Below, in pieces: positions 11,676-22,500 of a stretch of 64,000 bases of DNA (positions are counted from its first letter, which is position 1; the number at the start of each line of letters is the position of its first letter). The notes beneath the pieces are model-generated. The model did not search any database. It had not been told where the DNA came from and saw only the letters and a list, made by a program, of their open reading frames with translations. This DNA comes from Arenicola marina. Lineage: Eukaryota > Annelida > Polychaeta > Arenicolidae. The DNA is taken from the NCBI GenBank assembly GCA_964019135.1, contig OZ025264.1:36355994-36419993 (forward strand), in the 5' to 3' direction. A program made the position numbers and the translations under genes.

Positions 11676-13800
11676 TCAGGGAGTGGAGTCGAAGGTCTCC
11701 TCTGGGTCTGGGGGCTCTGGCGTTCGATGAATCGGGTGAGAAGTTGAAGCTCCCCTCTTCTCCCCTTTGGAGGGTGAGGATGTAGTCGTCGTCATCATGT
11801 GACCTTCATCATCCGTCCAATGGCGTACGATGATGTCCTTTGGAGCCTTCAGTCGAAGGTCGCTCGTGGATCCATGGACAACATCACTAGTGGCATGCTC
11901 GCGAACGAGTTGGATCCACCAGCTAGTGTCGTCCGTAGTGTCCACGGCGGCCTTCTTGTGACCTATCTTGGTGGGTTGGCGTCCGCTTGGGCCTGCCTTG
12001 GGTTGAGGGGCTTTGGCGTCCGCTTGGGCCTGCCTTGGGTTGAGGGGCTTTGGCGTCCGCTTGGGCCTGCCTTGGGTTGAGGGGCTTTGGCGTCCGCTTG
12101 GGCCTGCCTTGGGTTGAGGGGCTTTGGCGTCCGCTTGGGCCTGCCTTGGGTTGAGGGGCTTTGGCGTCCGCTTGGGCCTGCCTTGGGTTGAGGGGCTTTG
12201 GCGTCCGCTTGGGCCTGCCTTGGGTTGAGGGGCTTTGGCGTCCGCTTGGGCCTGCCTTGGGTTGAGGGGCTTTGGCGTCCGCTTGGGCCTGCCTTGGGTT
12301 GAGGGGCTTTGGCGTCCGCTTGGGCCTGCCTTGGGTTGAGGGGCTTTGGCGTCCGCTTGGGCCTGCCTTGGGTTGAGAGGCTTTGGCGTCCGCTTGGGCC
12401 TGCCTTGGGTTGAGGGGCTTTGGCGTCCGCTTGGGCCTGCCTTGGGTTGAGGGGCTTTGGCGTCCGCTTGGGCCTGCCTTGGGTTGAGGGGCTTTGGCGT
12501 CCGCTTGGGCCTGCCTTGGGTTGAGGGGCTTTGGCGTCCGCTTGGGCCTGCCTTGGGTTGAGGGGATTTGGCGTCCGCTTGGGCCTGCCTTGGGTTGAGG
12601 GGCTTTGGCGTCCGCTTGGGCCTGCCTTGGGTTGAGGGGCTTTGGCGTCCGCTTGGGCCTGCCTTGGGTTGAGGGGCTTTGGCGTCCGCTTGGGCCTGCC
12701 TTGGGTTGAGAGGCTTTGGCGTCCGCTTGGGCCTGCCTTGGGTTGAGGGGCTTTGGCGTCCGCTTGGGCCTGCCTTGGGTTGAGAGGCTTTGGCGTCCGC
12801 TTGGGCCTGCCTTGGGTTGAGGGGCTTTGGCGTCCGCTTGGGCCTGCCTTGGGTTGAGGGGATTTGGCGTCCGCTTGGGCCTGCCTTGGGTTGAGGGGCT
12901 TTGGCGTCCGCTTGGGCCTGCCTTGGGTTGAGGGGCTTTGGCGTCCGCTTGGGCCTGCCTTGGGTTGAGAGGCTTTGGCGTCCGCTTGGGCCTGCCTTGG
13001 GTTGAGGGGATTTGGCGTCCGCTTGGGCCTGCCTTGGGTTGAGGGGCTTTGGCGTCCGCTTGGGCCTGCCTTGGGTTGAGGGGCTTTGGCGTCCGCTTGG
13101 GCCTGCCTTGGGTTGAGGGGCTTTGGCGTCCGCTTGGGCCTGCCTTGGGTTGAGAGGCTTTGGCGTCCGCTTGGGCCTGCCTTGGGTTGAGGGGCTTTGG
13201 CGTCCGCTTGGGCCTGCCTTGGGTTGAGGGGCTTTGGCGTCCGCTTGGGCCTGCCTTGGGTTGAGGGGCTTTGGCGTCCGCTTGGGCCTGCCTTGGGTTG
13301 AGGGGCTTTGGCGTCCGCTTGGGCCTGCCTTGGGTTGAGGGGCTTTGGCGTCCGCTTGGGCCTGCCTTGGGTTGAGGGGCTTTGGCGTCCGCTTGGGCCT
13401 GCCTTGGGTTGAGGGGCTTTGGCGTCCGCTTGGGCCTGCCTTGGGTTGAGGGGCTTTGGCGTCCGCTTGGGCCTGCCTTGGGTTGAGGGGCTTTGGCGTC
13501 CGCTTGGGCCTGCCTTGGGTTGAGGGGCTTTGGCGTCCGCTTGGGCCTGCCTTGGGTTGAGGGGCTTTCTTGGGGGCGGGTCCAGTGTCACTTGTGGTGG
13601 TGCTCTCCTCCTTCTCCTCCTCGTCAGAGTCTGAGTCGGAGTCGGACTCGATCGCCACCACTTCTGTTGCTGCCTCTTAGGGTTTTGAGGCTGCCTTCTT
13701 CCGCTTCCGCTTCCGCTTCTGTACCCGAGCTGGGCTACAACTCAGGCTTCGGCGACTGGGGTTGAGCAGGGTTGAGTTGCCGCGAACATTTTTGGTCACT
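11676..13800 (-). pseudogene. possible repeat-protein gene or pseudogene (basic/acidic N-part, 37-residue repeats)
   Basis: One minus-strand frame is open from just below 13679 to the TGA at 11676. It begins EAATEVVAIESDSDSDSDEE, a Ser/Asp/Glu-rich stretch, followed by about 14 copies of a 37-residue cycle (KAPQPKAGPSGRQSPSTQG then RPKRTPKPLNPRQAQADA). It ends with a unique tail of about 100 residues (PTKIGHKKAAVDTTDDTSWW, later IVRHWTDDEGHM). In the same frame just upstream is KRKRKRKKAASKP, a nuclear-localisation-like basic block, separated from the acidic block by a single TAA at 13677-13679. The layout resembles low-complexity nucleolar or nuclear proteins, but I recognise no family. The frame has no in-frame ATG at its 5' end, so it is either a pseudogene, joined by splicing, or chance. 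The unique non-repeat ends are the only argument for coding. Confidence 0.35.
11973..13568. repeat. 37-bp minisatellite, about 43 copies
   Basis: The 37-bp unit contains GGCGTCCGCTTGGGCCTGCC followed by TTGGGTTGAGGGGCTTT. Copies are almost identical; the few variants are GAGAGGCTTT and GAGGGGATTT. Because 37 is not a multiple of three, the minus-strand frame reads a 37-residue cycle spanning three units. Confidence 0.96.
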
Positions 13801-16217
13801 CGGAGCTCTCTATGCAACGACATTGGTCACAGCCGATTTTTTATTTTTCCCATAATAATTCCCTCGTCAGTGTTTGTTTCAAGATGGCGCTCAAGACGCA
13901 AGATGTATTGCAAGCTGTACTGTTGGCTTAGTGCCAGTAACGATGAGTCAAGCTCTTGCAGTTCTGTGTTCGTGCCTTTATTGGCGTCCAACGGAAGTAT
14001 TGTGGCTGTGGTTTCACAGTATTGCGTCACCAGCACTCCCCCCAACACCACGCGTGTGTCAGATTACGTTGAGACCGCGGTGTGGACTTTAAGTCACACT
14101 TTCGTATGAAATCCTCAACATTTGAGGCGATCGAGTATCACATTATTAATAACTGCATGTTATGTTATTATAATAAGGTATTTAAGTTTTACGCAGGCGC
14201 AAAGATCAATTGATACAACGCCCACCTATTACATATAAACAGGGTTGAATGCGTATGGAAGCCCCCGCCCCCCCTCTCCTCGTCCTTGGGGACTTCATTT
14301 GAGCCCACACCTATAGTTGTATAGATCTAGTTAGGCTTTGCGATGAATATTCATGGCAAGGGAAATTTTGTACATGCAATCCAATGGTACATGCAAGAGG
14401 AGAGAACTAATTAAAGCTCTTTATTTATATGTAATGATTTAGGCATCGTATCAACTTACTTGAGCGCCTGTACTTACAAGCAGAGTGGGAAGAGGGGAGA
14501 AATGTCCCTCTTACTATACAGGCGCATGCCCCCCGGCCCCCTCCTCCGCTCCAGAACCCCTTCAATCCCCCCATAATGCTGCATTTGTTTCAAATAAAAT
14601 GACAACCATAATTTCCTGGATATAAGTGACACCAGTGTATAAGTCGCATCCGAAGAAATGTGAGATTGTGAGACTGTGAGATTTGCCCGGGTGTTGAAGC
14701 ATCTAAATCATTACTGCCATGTTCTTGGTGTTAGAAGATAGAAAAAGGTATATAGAATACGTAAGCACTATTATTGTACGCGCCCGCATTATAATAAAAG
14801 CTACAGTCGATTCCCTACTAACGTCGAAGGATTTTAACATTGTTACCGTTCTGCCCCTAGAGAAGCGGGCTTGCCTGGGGGCACTTGCGCCAACTGCCAT
14901 GTATGCTCACCATTGTTAACTATTAGCCGTAATTGTGTTTAAAACTCCAGGTTTACACCAACGACAATATCTCTCAGGTAGCAAGTAACTTTGGTGGGCA
15001 CCCAGAGTACAGTTTACCACCTCGCAGATTAGGCATTGTTTATACAGGTCAACGTTGATGCCCCACTTGGTCAGTGGCCAGGGATCCATCGTTATCGGTG
15101 GCTGTAGGGTGTGCAATTTTGACTTTACTTGTACAGTGGCGGGGAATGGTTCGAGAAGCAGCATTCAATGGTGTAACTAGATACAGCTGCCCTCCTAGAC
15201 GAAGTGGGTCAGACAGAAGCCTTGATACTGGGTAGGCACAACAAGACAGTGCTTGTACAATCGGACGCCAGAGTAATTGACTTCATTCGCCGGGTGGGAT
15301 TATGAATGAAGGGGGCGGTGCAAGAACAACACCTGATCTCCCAGCTGGTGAAGGAGGTAAGGGGGGGTCTCAAGAGACAAGCTTGGCCTTTAAGTCGGCA
15401 GCAAGGAAATAAGTGTGACTTATACAATGGAAATTAGTGTAGCAAGTCCATGTCATGTTTACAATATGCTAATACCAAAGATTGTATATATGTATATGTA
15501 ACTGAGGTAGCTGCATGAACAGCTACATAGTAACTTTAATGTTGTCATATAATTTTAGTTACATTCTAATTAATTTCAATAAATGTCTGCAAAGCGTTTA
15601 AAGACTGTTGCACTGTGTAATATGTAAGATTAAGATTATATAGAAAATTCATGTATGTTGTAATTATTTTATTATTAACTAGTAATCTATTTCTATATAT
15701 ATTGCTACTAAGGAATGTATCATTTAGACTAAATTAAACCTCCTTGAGTTAAAAATAACTGTAACCATTGTCTGTTGACTATTAATTATCATTTATCTCA
15801 CTTGTGTGTCACTTTCTTACAACCTCTTTGCACCAAATGACACCACTGTGGAGCACTGGCATCACCAAGCCACACAGGAGCCCCAGTCCTGAGTTATGGG
15901 AAGGAATACTTTTTTGACAATGTCTGCACAGCTTGCAATAAAGTTCACAATTTATGGGTGGTATAAGTTGTGATGGAAGCAACTTGGTGTATGTTTGAAT
16001 AAGTCCTTGAAGATAAAACATTCACATACTTCATACTTTGGCAGCATTGTTTAACAACATACTGGTATTCACTTTGTAATTGTTATCACTGTTTTAACAG
16101 TAAATAAATGTGAGCTTTGGTAGCGTTAGATGGTTATAATTGGAGGACTGTTTTTGCAGGGACTTTGTACAGTTGCAACGGAACAACTAAGTTAAAGGAT
16201 GTCATTTCACATTTTAG
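13801..16217. other. gene-free stretch, AT-rich
   Basis: No supported exon. A transposon end at about 14859-14895 is listed separately. A C-rich run lies near 14262-14285. Sequence from about 15.4 kb to 16.2 kb probably includes the 5' flank and first intron or untranslated part of the Harbinger transposase, but I could not find its terminal inverted repeat. Confidence 0.45.
14859..14895. mobile_element. single end of a MITE family also seen at 27.8 kb
   Basis: AGAGAAGCGGGCTTGCCTGG continuing into GGGCACTTGCGCCAACT is the reverse complement of the left terminus of the palindromic element at 27815-27955. The shared outer bases AGTTGGCGCAAGTGCCCC suggest a common terminal inverted repeat. No partner end was found nearby, so this is a truncated or solo end. 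Confidence 0.5.
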
Positions 16218-16946
16218 ATTCCGTGTCATGCTTTGGCTCCATCGCTAACGGATCGCGGCCAAACCGTGAAAGAGAAAGTGCTGAGTTCGGTGTGGCTGCT
16301 GAGCAACCAGGAGTCCTTCCGCGGGGTGGCCGACCGGTTTGATCTCAACAAAGGGTCTCTGCACCGCATTGTGATGGAGGTGTGTAGTGCGCTGAACGCA
16401 CTTCAAGACACATGGCCGGATAGGGCGGGGATGGAAATTACATCCCAATTCTATGGATTGCCTGGAGTGATTGGCAGTGTTGATGGCACCCATATTGCCA
16501 TACCGGGACCATCCCAGTTTCAGGATTCCTTCATCAATAGGAAGAGATTCCCAAGCATGCAACAACTGCAAGTTGTCGCTGACAGTTACCTCCGCTTTAT
16601 TGACGTTCATGTCGGCTGGCCTGGGGCTGTCCATGATGCTCGGGTGTTCCGCAATTGCCCGCTTCGTCAGCACCTTGAGGGCCATTTGCAAGGACCTTAC
16701 CACCTCTTGGGGGACTCCGCATACCCTTTGCGGAATTACCTCCTGGTGTCATTTCGTGACAATGCCCATTTGTCTGTCATCGAAAATAAATTCAATAAGC
16801 CTCATTCCAGTATTCGTGCTGATGTGGAGAGAGCTATTGGACTTCTGAAATGTAAAATGAGGCGCCTGACATATTTGGACATGCGCAATGTGCAGGATAT
16901 CCCGGTAGTCAAAATGGCGGCATGCATAATGTCATTTAATGTCTGA
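16218..16946 (+). CDS. PIF/Harbinger transposase (HARBI1-like), DDE nuclease exon, interrupted
   Basis: The frame opens at a splice acceptor (CATTTTAG ending at 16217) and encodes about 240 residues of a Harbinger-type DDE nuclease that cuts and pastes its DNA element. Visible features: an N-terminal helix-turn-helix-like stretch (SFRGVADRFDLNKGSLHRIV), the first catalytic Asp in GVIGSVDGTHIAI, the conserved VGWPGAVHDARVF, the second Asp in LLGDSAYPL, and the catalytic Glu in IRADVERAIGLLKCKMRRL. The expected C-terminal HN-type motif after MAAC is missing: the frame runs into unrelated sequence and stops at 16944-16946. The lost tail reappears at about 19062-19187, after a retrotransposon. 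No in-frame ATG lies at the exon start, so at least one 5' exon is missing or unrecognised. The element is probably inactive because of the insertion. Confidence 0.88.
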   Translation: MPCHALAPSLTDRGQTVKEKVLSSVWLLSNQESFRGVADRFDLNKGSLHRIVMEVCSALNALQDTWPDRAGMEITSQFYGLPGVIGSVDGTHIAIPGPSQFQDSFINRKRFPSMQQLQVVADSYLRFIDVHVGWPGAVHDARVFRNCPLRQHLEGHLQGPYHLLGDSAYPLRNYLLVSFRDNAHLSVIENKFNKPHSSIRADVERAIGLLKCKMRRLTYLDMRNVQDIPVVKMAACIMSFNV

Positions 16947-19058
16947 CACGAATAGTGTTTTACGGAGGCGCAACCTCAGTCAACGAAACATTTCTTTATT
17001 TAATGAAAAAATGACAGATTATGATTGGGCAGGAGTAGCAGAGTGTACTGATACGCAACAGGCGTACACAAGGCTACATAATGTCGTGTGTAACATTTAC
17101 GAGTCCTCCTTCCCAGCTTTAAAGACCCGCTCCGGGTATAAAAATAGAAAACCCTGGCTCACATCTGGTCTGAAAACATCAATTGCCATAATAAATAAGT
17201 TATATCATAAAACTAAAACTCAACCCAATGATGAGCATACACGACAATATAAAAACTATAAAAATAAGCTTCTTTTAGTGCTTAGACAGGCCGAGAAACT
17301 ACACTATCAACAATTAATACAAAATAACCAAGGCAATCTAACGAAAACATGGCAAACAATCAAGGAGGTCATCAATAAAAATAAATCTATCCGAAACCAG
17401 ACGCAATTTGTCTATAACGACAAGTTAACTTCAGATGGCTCTCAGATTGCCAACGGTTTCAACCATTTTTTTGTAAATATAGGTTCAACGCTGTCTAAGG
17501 CCATCCCCACGCAGAATGAATCCCCCCTAACATTCGTAACGACAAATAATATTAAAACATTCTTCCTTGATCCCGTGACTGAAACTGAAATTTGTGCAAT
17601 TATCGGTTCCCTAAAAGATAGCTCCCCGGGCTGGGAGTCAATCTCGGCTAAAGTAATAAAATCGGCCTTGCATACGCTTAAGAGCCCGCTGACACACATA
17701 ATAAATCTCTCCTTCAGCCAGGGAGTTTTTCCAGATGAGCTAAAAATCGCAAAGGTAATTCCTGTTTTTAAAAATGGTGATTATAAACTATTTAGCAATT
17801 ATCGTCCAGTATCAGTCCTCTCAACGTTTTCAAAGATATTTGAAAGATTAATGTATAATAGGCTTATCAACTTTATTAATAAATACAACTTGCTGTATGA
17901 ACACCAATTTGGATTCAGGTCAAATCATTCCACTTCGCTGGCCCTTATGCTCCTTGTAGATAAAATTTCTACTGCTATCGACGAAGGAGACTACACCATA
18001 GGATTATTTCTGGATTTGTCAAAAGCTTTTGATACTGTTAATTATGACATCCTGCTCTTAAAATTGGAAAAGTTTGGAGTTAGAGGTATATCATTAAACT
18101 GGTTCAGAAGCTATCTTTACGAACGTAAACAATATGTCGAATATAATAACATTAACTCGTCTACCTCGTCTACCAAATTTTTCATATCGGGTAAAAATAT
18201 CGATCAAATGATCCTGACACTTAATAACGAGATGGATAAAGTAAGGTACTGGCTGCGGTTAAATAAATTAACCTTAAACATTAAAAAGACAAAGTATATG
18301 GTATTTAGGTCTGCCAAAAAGAAACTTCATCATTGTCCTGAAGTTAGGCTTGCAGGAGAGACAATTATGCAAGTATCAAGTCTGAAATTCTTAGGAGTTC
18401 AACTAGATGCTAATTTAACATGGAGTGAACATATCCAATATATTAAGGGAAAGGTTGCTCGGGGAATAGGTATTTTGGTGAAAGCAAGAAAGCTGTTAAA
18501 CAGCGACACCCTACGCACCTTGTACTCCAGCTTAATTTACCCTTACCTTGACTATGCCAACGAAGTTTGGGGCGGTACATGTCATAAATATTTAAAACCT
18601 CTCATTACGTTGCAGAAGAGAGCCATTAGAATATTATCGGGAGTACCATAGCTTTCACACACAAAACCACTCTTCTTAAAGTATAATTTGATACCAATTG
18701 TTTATCTAAATGAATATAAAATAGTTATAACTATGTATAATTACTACCAAGGTACAATTCCCAGGACTATCGCTGATATATTTACTCCAACGTCGCAAGT
18801 ACACAGTTACAATATAAGGGCGTCTACTCATCTGCGGATACATAAACCAAAGACTACTTTATCTGAGAGGGGAATAAGAACCACAGGTCCCAGGATATTT
18901 AATAAATGGCTTAGAAAGGTAAATTTTTGCACGTCAAAATACATGTTTAAGAAAGAAGTTAAACGCATTATATTAAACACGGTCACTGTTGAATAATCTG
19001 TTGCCTTTACATGTGTGTGTGTGTGTGTTCTTTTGGCAATAAACTGATTATTATTTTG
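16930..19058 (+). mobile_element. 5'-truncated non-LTR retrotransposon (CR1/L2/Jockey type) inside the Harbinger gene
   Basis: The insertion starts within a few bases of 16930 and ends near 19058. It carries a reverse-transcriptase frame in the plus orientation, a (TG)n tract, an AATAAA at about 19038-19043 and a TTATTATTTT tail, as in L2/CR1-like elements whose 3' ends are short tandem repeats rather than poly(A). No endonuclease domain is present, in line with 5' truncation during target-primed reverse transcription. I saw no clear target-site duplication. Sequences on both sides read as one transposase protein, which fixes the insertion point to within roughly 15 bp. Confidence 0.8.
16939..18996 (+). 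pseudogene. non-LTR reverse transcriptase, defective (core deletion, in-frame stop)
   Basis: The first 570 codons (16939-18651) include the linker after the missing endonuclease (LHYQQLIQNNQGNLTKTWQT), RT fingers (AKVIPVFKNGDYKLFSNYRP, then EHQFGFRSNHSTS) and motif A (FLDLSKAFDTVNYD, one catalytic Asp). After about residue 405 the text jumps from SSTSSTKF to FISGKNIDQ. The VPQGSxLGP block and the F/YADD catalytic motif, which should lie between, are absent, so an in-frame deletion of roughly 40-50 codons removed the active site near 18170-18190. The thumb (LNKLTLNIKKTKYMVF, later LKFLGVQLDANLTWSEHI) is present. A TAG at 18649-18651 interrupts the frame; the same frame continues for about 115 codons to the stop at 18996 (LRIHKPKTTLSERGIR, later FNKWLRKV), a normal C-terminus. 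The protein cannot be an active polymerase. Confidence 0.85.
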
Positions 19059-19059
19059 C

Positions 19060-19187
19060 AGCAAGAAAATACAGAATTCATGGACATCGCTGAAGAACCC
19101 AATGTCGCAGTGCAGGAAGGGGAGGATGATGGGCCCAACAACGGTGCTGTCATGAAGCGTCGGACACTAGCCGAATTACTAGTTTGA
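19060..19187 (+). CDS. displaced C-terminal tail of the Harbinger transposase
   Basis: Right after the retrotransposon's TTATTATTTT end, a plus frame reads LQQENTEFMDIAEEPNVAVQ, an acidic GEDDGPNN segment and KRRTLAELLV, then TGA. Acidic, hydrophilic tails ending in a KRRxLA-like basic motif are usual for HARBI1-type transposases, and the piece directly completes the frame lost at 16.93 kb. A splice acceptor is also conceivable (TTTTGCAG at about 19056-19063), in which case the retroelement would sit in an intron, but no donor is visible at the upstream break. Confidence 0.6.
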
Positions 19188-19595
19188 CTCTCAGTTATTG
19201 TCCGATGTGATTCAGCCTGTCATTGGCGTAATTTACTCCAAATACTACTACTACTTTTTGCTTGTTACCTTTTCTGAATGGGTAGTTATTGTTTAATACT
19301 CTATCGTTAACTTGTCAGTTCAACGTATCTGTTTGCTTACGTGAGTTTATGTAATCGCTAAACTGTCCATGGATGTCTTTGGATCACACATTATATTAAT
19401 CTCCATTTTGCAAAAAAGCCGGAACACAACGCTGTTGTTCAAGAGTTTCTTTTTCATTACGCATTGCGTAATACCATTGGAGTTGTAGTAAGCGACTTTA
19501 GTCACCAGGTGGTGAAGCCGATACCCACCATTCATGACCCAAACAAATTGTTGCAAAGGAAACCACGAGACAAGGCGCTTGTACATAGTCCAGAT
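19188..19595. other. short spacer between convergent transposon frames
   Basis: Unique AT-rich sequence between the transposase tail and the end of the minus-strand coiled-coil frame. No gene is supported. Confidence 0.5.
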
Positions 19596-22500
19596 TTATT
19601 TCATTTTTTTCTTCAGTTGCAAACTTAATGCCCGCAAGATGTCGTTCCTTTCTTGCTGGATTACGTTGCGGTCGTGCTCCAGCGCTACGGACCGCGTCAG
19701 GAGCTCCTCCAGCCGCTGCTGAGTCTGTCGGTGTTCCTCCAACGGGGCAGCAAGTGGGGCAACACTAGGCTCTCCCAGCACGGATCGAGGGGCATTAAGG
19801 GTGGAGGAGGCAGATGGAGGCAATAAGGCAGTGACAGATGGAGTGGCGGATGAAAAGGGAGCGGCCCGAGTGGCGGATGAACTGGCGTGAGTGGCGGATG
19901 AAGAGGGAGCGGGGCAAGTGGCGGATGAAGAGGGAGCGGGGCGAGTGGCGGATGAAGAGGGAGCGGGGCGAGTGGCGGATGAAGAGGGAGCGGGGCAAGT
20001 GGCGACTGAAGAGGGAGCGGGGCGAGTGGCGGATGAAGAGGGAGCGGGGCAAGTGGCGGATGAAGAGGGAGCGGGGCGAGTGGCGGATGAAGAGGGAGCG
20101 GGGCGAGTGGTGGATGAAGAGGGAGCGGGGCGAGTGGCGGATGAAGAGGGAGCGGGGCGAGTGGCGGATGAAGAGGGAGCGGGGCGAGTGGCGGATGAAG
20201 AGGGAGCGGGGCAAGTGGCGGATGAAGAGGGAGCGGGGCAAGTGGCGGATGAAGAGGGAGCGGGGTAAGTGGCGGATGATGACGGAGCGGGGCGAGTGGC
20301 GGATGAACTGGCGTGAGTGGCGGTCGAAGAGGGAGCGGGGCGAGTGGCGGATGAAGAGGGAGCGGGGCGAGTGGCGGATGAAGAGGGAGCCGGCAAGTGG
20401 CGGATGAAGAGGGAGCGGGGCAAGTGGCGGACGAAGAGGGAGCGGGGCGAGTGGCGGATGAAGAGGGAGCCGACAAGTGGCGGATGAAGATGGAGCGGGG
20501 CAAGGTGCGGATGAAGAGGGAGCGGGGCAAGTGGCGGATGAAGATGGAGCGGGGTAAGTGGCGGATGAAGATGGAGCGGGGTAAGTGGCGGATGAAGAGG
20601 GAGCGGGGCGAGTGGCGGATGAAGAGGGAGCGGGGCAAGGGGCGGATGAAGAGGGAGCGGGGCAAGTGGCGGATGAAGATGGAGCGGGGTAAGTGGCGGA
20701 TGAAGAGGGAGCGGGGCAAGGTGCGGATGAAGAGGGAGCGGGGCAAGTGGCGGATGAAGATGGAGCGGGGTAAGTGGCGGATGAAGATGGAGCGGGGTAA
20801 GTGGCGGATGAAGAGGGAGCGGGGCAAGTGGCGGATGAAGATGGAGCGGGGCAAGTGGCGGATGAAGAGGGAGCGGGGCAAGTGGCGGATGAAGATGGAG
20901 CGGGGTAAGTGGCGGATGAAGAGGGAGCGGGGCAAGGTGCGGATGAAGAGGGAGCGGGGCAAGTGGCGGATGAAGATGGAGCGGGGTAAGTGGCGGATGA
21001 AGATGGAGCGGGGTAAGTGGCGGATGAAGAGGGAGCGGGGCGAGGTGCGGAGGAAGAGGGAGCGGGGCAAGTGGCGGATGAAGATGGAGCGGGGTAAGTG
21101 GCGGATGAAGAGGGAGCGGGGCAAGTGGCGGATGAAGATGGAGCGGGGTAAGTGGCGGATGAAGAGGGAGCGGGGCAAGGTGCGGATGAAGAGGGAGCGG
21201 GGCAAGTGGCGGATGAAGATGGAGCGGGGTAAGTGGCGGATGAAGATGGAGCGGGGTAAGTGGCGGATGAAGAGGGAGCGGGGCGAGGTGCGGAGGAAGA
21301 GGGAGCGGGGCAAGTGGCGGATGAAGATGGAGCGGGGTAAGTGGCGGATGAAGAGGGAGCGGGGCAAGGTGCGGATGAAGAGGGAGCGGGGCAAGTGGCG
21401 GATGAAGATGGAGCGGGGTAAGTGGCGGATGAAGATGGAGCGGGGTAAGTGGCGGATGAAGATGGAGCGGGGTAAGTGGCGGATGAAGAGGGAGCGGGGC
21501 AAGTGGCGGATGAAGAGGGAGCGGGGCGAGTGGTGGATGAAGAGGGAGCCGGCAAGTGGCGGATGAAGAGGGAGCGGGGCAAGTGGCGGATGAAGAGGGA
21601 GCGGGGCGAGTGGCGGATGAAGAGGGAGCCGACAAGTGGCGGATGAAGAGGGAGCGGGGCAAGGTGCGGATGAAGAGGGAGCGGGGCAAGTGGCGGATGA
21701 AGATGGAGCGGGGTAAGTGGCGGATGAAGATGGAGCGGGGTAAGTGGCGGATGAAGAGGGAGCGGGGCGAGTGGCGGATGAAGAGGGAGCGGGGCAAGTG
21801 GCGGATGAAGAGGGAGCGGGGCGAGTGGCGGATGAAGAGGGAGCGGGGCAAGTGGCGGATGAAGAGGGAGCGGGGCAAGTGGCGGATGAAAAGGGAGCCG
21901 GCATATGACGGATGATGACGGAGCGGGGCGAGTGGCGGATGAAGAGGGAGCGGGGCGAGTGGCGGATGAAGAGGGAGCCGACAAGTGGCGGATGAAGAGG
22001 GAGCGGGGCAAGGTGCGGATGAAGAGGGAGCGGGGCAAGTGGCGGATGAAGATGGAGCGGGGTAAGTGGCGGATGAAGAGGAAGCGGGGCAAGTGGCGGT
22101 TGAAGAGGGTGCGGGGCAAGTGGCGAGTGAAGAGGGAGCGGGGCGAGTGGCGGATGAAGAGGGAGCGGGGCAAGTGGCGGATGAAGAGGGAGCGGGGCGA
22201 TTGACGGATGAAGAGGGAGCGGGGCAAGTGGCGGATGAAGAGGGAGCGGGGCAAGTGGCGGATGAAGAGGGAGCGGGGCGAGTGGCGGATGAAGAGGGAG
22301 CGGGGCAAGTGGCGGATGAAGAGGGAGCGGGGCAAGTGGCGGATGAAGAGGGAGCGGGGCAAGTGGCGGATGAAGGGAGAGCGGGGCAAGTGACGGATGA
22401 AGAGGGAGCGGGGCAAGTGGCGGATGAAGAGGGAGCGGGGCAAGTGGCGGAGGAAGATGGAGCGGGGCAAGTGGCGGATGAAGAGGGAGCGGCCCGAGTG

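Noticed and set aside
13762..14109. Plus-strand 115-codon frame
   Set aside because: No recognisable domain, no supported start and unremarkable composition; likely chance.
16245..16703. Minus-strand frame opposite the transposase
   Set aside because: Shadow of the Harbinger frame, which has all three catalytic motifs on the plus strand.
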